A DNA stretch of 10,150 nt, taken from the NCBI GenBank assembly GCA_001751005.1, contig MAXL01000098.1, forward strand, positions 1-10,150. Direction: 5' to 3'. Under the pieces are notes generated by a model that worked only from the letters and a program-made list of their open reading frames with translations, was not told the DNA's origin and made no database searches. The stretch comes from Desulfobacterales bacterium S5133MH16 (lineage in GTDB: Bacteria; Desulfobacterota; Desulfobacteria; Desulfobacterales; UBA11574). Position numbers and translations under genes: made by a program. Below are positions 6,731 through 10,150 of the stretch, in pieces (position 1 is the first letter of the stretch; each line of letters starts with the position of its first letter).

Positions 6731-9415
6731 ATGAATCGTTCCACTATCTTTGCCGACCTGCTGATCGTCATTACCTTTGCGGTGGTGACGTTCAGTTTGT
6801 GGGCCTATTTCAACCGCCCTGTCCCTGAGCCGCCTTGGCCGAATAACATACAGGGCTTTTCCTTTTCCCCATTCCGTGCCGATCAGGACGGCATTGCCCG
6901 CGACTACCCATCGGAGCAGGAGATCGAGGAGGATCTTGAACGGTTGTCCGGCAAAACCTATGCCGTGCGAACTTACAGTGTTGACGGCCCGCTGGGCCAG
7001 GTTCCTGTTCTGGCGGAAAAGCACAACATCAACGTGGCACTCGGGGTCTGGATCGGCGATGACAAGGCACGCAACCACCAGGAGGTTGAAACCGCCAAGC
7101 GGCTGGCCTGGACCCACCGCAACGTTGTGCGTCTGATTGTCGGCAACGAAGTGGTGCTCCGGGGTAATATGCCCAAGGAGGAACTCTTCGGGCACCTTGA
7201 CTATTTGCGCGAGGCTGTTTGGCAGCCGGTGAGCACCGCCGAACCGTGGCACGTATGGATCAAGCATCCGGATTTGGCCCGTCACGTGGACTATATCACC
7301 GTTCACATGCTTCCTTACTGGGAAGGGGTGCACGTTGATCGGGCGGTGGGTTACATTTTCGATAAGATAGACCTGCTGCAGCACACCTTTCCCGGTATGC
7401 CCATTGTGATTGGCGAAGTGGGCTGGCCCAGTAACGGCCGGACCCGCCAGTCCGCCGTGGCCTCCAGCGCCAACGAGGCCCTGTTCCTGAGGCGTTTTTT
7501 GAACCAAGCCGATCAGCGGCGCTACATCTATTACGTGATGGAGGCCTTCGACCAGCCCTGGAAGGCAGCGTCCGAAGGCTCGGTGGGCGCCTACTGGGGC
7601 GTATATGACGTGCACCGCCAGCCCAAATTTCCCTTCACCGCACCGGTGGTCCGCATTCCCCACTGGAAAGTACTGGCCTTCCTGTCCGTAGTGGTGGCCT
7701 TGATTATTTTCAGCCTGCTGTTGTTCGACAGACGCGCGTTGCGTCGGGGCGGGCGAAGTTTCCTGGCCATCGTCGCCTTTGCCGCGGCCACAGCCGCCGT
7801 CTGGGTAGTCAACGACTACAGTCGCCAGTACCTGTCCCCTTACATCCTGCTCGTGGGTCTGCTGCTGTTCTTAGGGATGATCGGCGTTATGCTGATGCTT
7901 CTGGCCGAGGCTCACGAGTGGGCCGAGGCGCACTGGGCACGCTACCGAACCCGCCTGTTCATTCCACAGGAAGGGGTCCCGTTTGTGCCGCACAAAGTCT
8001 CGGTCCATCTGCCGGCCTATAACGAGCCTCCCGATATGGTCATCAAGACCCTGAACGCCCTGGCGGCGCTGGACTATCCGGACTTTGAGGTGATCGTCAT
8101 CGACAACAACACCCAGGAGCCGACGATCTGGCAGCCCGTGGAAGCGCATTGCCGCAAGCTCGGCCCGCGCTTTCGGTTCTTTCACGTCAATCCGCTGGCA
8201 GGATTCAAGGCCGGGGCTCTGAACTACGCCCTCGACCAGACGGCGCCGGATGCTCAGATCGTTGCAGTGATCGATAGCGACTACCAAGTCCATCCGGACT
8301 GGCTCAAGGACCTCGTATCCTTGTTTACCAACCCGCGCATTGCCATCGTTCAGGCGCCCCAGGACTATCGAGACGGTGATGTCAACACATTCAAGGCCAT
8401 GATGCACGCCGAATACCGCGGGTTTTTTTACATCGGTATGATTACCAGAAACGAGCGCAACGCCATCATCCAACACGGCACCATGACGATAGTCCGTCGG
8501 CAAGTGCTGGAAGACATCGGCGGCTGGGCGGAGTGGTGTATCACCGAGGATGCCGAGTTGGGATTGCGTATTTTCGAACGCGGTTTCGAGGCGGTCTATG
8601 TGTCCCGGAGTTACGGCAAGGGCCTGATGCCTGATACGCTCGCTGATTTCAAGAAACAGCGTTTCCGGTGGGCCTTCGGTGCGACTCAGATCATGCGGCG
8701 CCACCGCAGCGCCCTTTTGGGACGCAGCGGCCTGAGTCGGGGGCAGCGGTACCACTTTGTCGCCGGATGGCTGCCGTGGCTGGCCGACGGTTTTAATCTG
8801 GTTTTCAACTTTGCCGCCTTGAGCTGGTCAATGGCCATGGTGTGGATGCCTCGCAAGGTGGACCCTCCTCTGATCATGTTCGTCGCATTACCCCTGGCCC
8901 TGTTCTGCTTCAAGATGATCAAGCTAACCCATCTCTACACCACCCGGGTGGGAGCAAGCCCTCGCCAGACAATGGCCGCCGCCTTAGCCGGCCTGGCGCT
9001 GACGCATGTCATCGGCCGGGCCATGCTTACGGGGCTTTTCCGAAAAGATCGGGCCTTCTTTCGCACGCCCAAGATGGCAGCCACCCAACCCCTGACCAAC
9101 GCTCTTTCCGCCGCCAGGGAGGAAGTGCTGTTCATGCTGGCCTTGTGGCTGGCCTCGTTTGCCGTGTTTCGGTGCACGACAATGAATTCACCGGACGCCT
9201 ACCTGTGGGTGTTCATGCTGCTGATCCAGTCGGTACCTTACACGGCGTCGACGCTTGTGGCCCTGATCAGCGGGTTTCCAAAAATGCCCGCATGGCTGGT
9301 CGGGCGCAGCACCAGCATGGAAGCGGCGGTTCAGAAGATCCTGGCAGGCACCCGATTCGGGCACGCCGACGGCAAGACTGACAATGAACGGAATCGGGTT
9401 AAAGGTGATAAGTGA
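6731..9415 (+). CDS. NdvB-like beta-glucan synthase: GH17 domain fused to GT2 glycosyltransferase
   Basis: An 894-residue inner-membrane enzyme predicted to polymerise glucose from UDP-glucose into a beta-glucan and remodel it. Residues 9-27 form a membrane anchor. A GH17 domain (about 38-300) follows, with predicted acid/base Glu140 in VGNEVV and nucleophile Glu229 in IGEVGWPSNG. Three membrane segments lie at about 310-395. A processive GT2 domain follows (about 415-660): Asp458 in VIDNN, the DxD site Asp515-Ser516-Asp517, TED at 605-607 and QRFRW at 643-647. About five C-terminal helices complete it. The same order occurs in NdvB of Pseudomonas aeruginosa and related proteobacterial proteins that make cyclic or branched beta-1,3-glucans. 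All key residues are present and the length matches, so it should be active; the exact linkage is inferred. GC is about 60 percent in two sampled lines, well above the genes to its left. ATG 6731 has only a weak GGAT upstream. It converges with the CBS gene across 21 bases. Confidence 0.9.
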   Translation: MNRSTIFADLLIVITFAVVTFSLWAYFNRPVPEPPWPNNIQGFSFSPFRADQDGIARDYPSEQEIEEDLERLSGKTYAVRTYSVDGPLGQVPVLAEKHNINVALGVWIGDDKARNHQEVETAKRLAWTHRNVVRLIVGNEVVLRGNMPKEELFGHLDYLREAVWQPVSTAEPWHVWIKHPDLARHVDYITVHMLPYWEGVHVDRAVGYIFDKIDLLQHTFPGMPIVIGEVGWPSNGRTRQSAVASSANEALFLRRFLNQADQRRYIYYVMEAFDQPWKAASEGSVGAYWGVYDVHRQPKFPFTAPVVRIPHWKVLAFLSVVVALIIFSLLLFDRRALRRGGRSFLAIVAFAAATAAVWVVNDYSRQYLSPYILLVGLLLFLGMIGVMLMLLAEAHEWAEAHWARYRTRLFIPQEGVPFVPHKVSVHLPAYNEPPDMVIKTLNALAALDYPDFEVIVIDNNTQEPTIWQPVEAHCRKLGPRFRFFHVNPLAGFKAGALNYALDQTAPDAQIVAVIDSDYQVHPDWLKDLVSLFTNPRIAIVQAPQDYRDGDVNTFKAMMHAEYRGFFYIGMITRNERNAIIQHGTMTIVRRQVLEDIGGWAEWCITEDAELGLRIFERGFEAVYVSRSYGKGLMPDTLADFKKQRFRWAFGATQIMRRHRSALLGRSGLSRGQRYHFVAGWLPWLADGFNLVFNFAALSWSMAMVWMPRKVDPPLIMFVALPLALFCFKMIKLTHLYTTRVGASPRQTMAAALAGLALTHVIGRAMLTGLFRKDRAFFRTPKMAATQPLTNALSAAREEVLFMLALWLASFAVFRCTTMNSPDAYLWVFMLLIQSVPYTASTLVALISGFPKMPAWLVGRSTSMEAAVQKILAGTRFGHADGKTDNERNRVKGDK

Positions 9416-9436
9416 ATATTTTTTAAAATCGGGGAG

Positions 9437-9898
9437 TTATGCATCTGATCCCGGAATAAGGGTTTTCAGAATATCTTCTTTACCAACGATCCCTACAAGC
9501 TCTCCTTCATCCACCACAGGGATCGTGTGAAAGTTTTTGTCCACCATGAGGGCAGCTACCTTTTCGATGTCCGTTTCGGGCTGGACCGTGACCGGGTTTG
9601 GCGTCATGGCCTGGGCCACAGTGATGGCAGCAATCTTCTGAACCTGCTTTTCGATTTGTTTCATGGAGGTTAGCGCAATCAATCCATCAAGAAATGTGAA
9701 AAAAGAAGGGATGGGAAGTTTTTTCTGTTGCGCAATCAGGTCACTCTGGCAGAGAATTCCCACCAGTTTTCCCGTTTCATCCGTCACGGGGATGCCGTTG
9801 ATGCGGTTCTCCAGAAGAAGCTTTGTTGCCTGAACAATCTCCGTGTCGGGGGAAACGGTGATCAGCTCTCTTGTCATAATGTCTTTTACTTTGAGCAT
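9437..9898 (-). CDS. Tandem CBS-domain protein
   Basis: A soluble protein of 153 residues made of a CBS-domain pair (Bateman module), which usually binds adenine nucleotides or SAM and acts as an energy or ligand sensor; no catalytic domain is attached, so its partner is unknown. The first CBS motif spans about 1-55 (VKDIMTRELITVSPD, then GIPVTDETGKLVGIL) and the second about 95-147 (AQAMTPNPVTVQPETD, then TIPVVDEGELVGIVGKEDIL). Between them is a linker of about 40 residues containing IPSFFTFLDGLIAL. The frame extends 7 codons further to an ATG at 9919, but that has no purine-rich site; ATG 9898 has AGGT about 7 bases upstream and begins MLKVKDIM, a common start for the family. It converges with the glucan synthase gene. 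AT-rich sequence at 9930-9970 could hold its promoter, but no clear boxes were found. Confidence 0.88.
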   Translation of the reverse strand: MLKVKDIMTRELITVSPDTEIVQATKLLLENRINGIPVTDETGKLVGILCQSDLIAQQKKLPIPSFFTFLDGLIALTSMKQIEKQVQKIAAITVAQAMTPNPVTVQPETDIEKVAALMVDKNFHTIPVVDEGELVGIVGKEDILKTLIPGSDA

Positions 9899-9981
9899 GG
9901 CAATACCTGCGATTTTCATGGAAGGTGGAACAGGTTAAAGATCAAAAATATATATTATCCCCTTTTTCTTGAATAAATAAA

Positions 9982-10119
9982 GACGGTCTCGTAAAAAGTC
10001 CAACTTCTGCGTTGTGCTGCATTTCGTAATCATTCAACGTACGATAAGTACTCCTCATGATTACAAAATTTGCACGCCTTGAATTTGAACTTTTTACGAA
10101 ACCGTCTAAATCGGACTTT
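9982..10119 (+). repeat. Dispersed inverted-repeat element, copy 4 (variant A, right end eroded)
   Basis: Same orientation as copy 2 and differing at 4 of the first 138 bases; after 10119 the outer end motif is lost and the sequence runs into unrelated AT-rich DNA. The 125-base core from GACGGTCTCG to CGAAACCGTC (10106) is complete. The outer stem GTAATCAT (10026-10033) with ATGATTAC (10057-10064) is perfect here and encloses GTACGATAAGTAC. It lies 84 bases upstream of the CBS gene start, so transcription of that gene may begin close to it. Together with copy 2 it brackets the glucan synthase and CBS genes as direct repeats. Confidence 0.87.
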
Positions 10120-10150
10120 CAAATAACTAAATCATAACCTTTTGATATGA

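Noticed and set aside
6701..6732. TTGTCA and TATAAT as a promoter for the glucan synthase.
   Set aside because: The spacing is 20 bases and the -10 box overlaps the start codon, leaving no room for transcription to begin before it.
6631..6828. A plus-strand open frame of 65 codons overlapping the start of the glucan synthase gene.
   Set aside because: It begins inside repeat copy 3 and continues out of frame into a gene with strong domain evidence; the same NAEVGLF peptide arises from copy 2 on the opposite strand.
6704..7663. A long minus-strand open frame of 319 codons.
   Set aside because: It is antisense to the GH17 domain, where high GC makes long spurious frames common, and shows no recognisable domain.
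7871..8755. A minus-strand open frame of 294 codons.
   Set aside because: It is antisense to the GT2 catalytic domain, which has all expected motifs on the plus strand.
1..10119. The four repeat copies as a CRISPR array.
   Set aside because: The copies are long, in mixed orientation, and separated by whole genes rather than by uniform short spacers.

Overview
The window looks like chromosomal DNA from a Gram-negative, probably anaerobic bacterium, most likely of the Desulfobacterota (Desulfobacterales type). This is inferred from a mosaic of moderately AT-rich and GC-rich genes, a Tat-tagged radical SAM enzyme, a putative molybdenum-carrier protein with an extra C-terminal domain, and many short dispersed inverted-repeat elements. 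No rRNA or tRNA gene, CRISPR array, transposase or phage gene was seen.

Layout, left to right. The window opens inside a dispersed repeat (1-112). A TqsA/AI-2E family membrane transporter (188-1270) and a periplasmic L,D-transpeptidase of the YcbB/LdtD type (1313-2986) follow, 42 bases apart and probably co-transcribed. An AT-rich gap of 352 bases (2987-3338) leads to a radical SAM protein with a twin-arginine signal (3339-4394). A hairpin-rich module occurring in two related copies (4394-4478 and 4538-4587) separates it from a putative molybdenum-carrier (YpsA/SLOG-like) protein (4611-5432), which is followed after 35 bases by a PAPS-dependent sulfotransferase (5468-6241).

A 489-base non-coding stretch (6242-6730) contains two copies of the dispersed repeat in opposite orientations. 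Next come a long, GC-rich NdvB-like GH17-GT2 beta-glucan synthase (6731-9415) and, convergent with it, a two-CBS-domain protein on the minus strand (9437-9898). A fourth copy of the repeat (9982-10119) lies near the right end.

Functionally, four of the seven genes point to the cell envelope: a membrane transporter, peptidoglycan cross-linking, sulfate transfer to an unknown acceptor, and beta-glucan synthesis with remodelling. I see no single pathway joining all seven. The most distinctive structure is the roughly 151-bp repeat family. Its central hairpin differs between two copies by a compensatory base-pair change, one copy has a candidate target-site duplication, and one copy lies in the probable 5' leader of the glucan synthase gene. 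I did not find a clear new multi-gene system; the best leads are this repeat family, the Tat-tagged radical SAM enzyme and the two-domain Mo-carrier protein.
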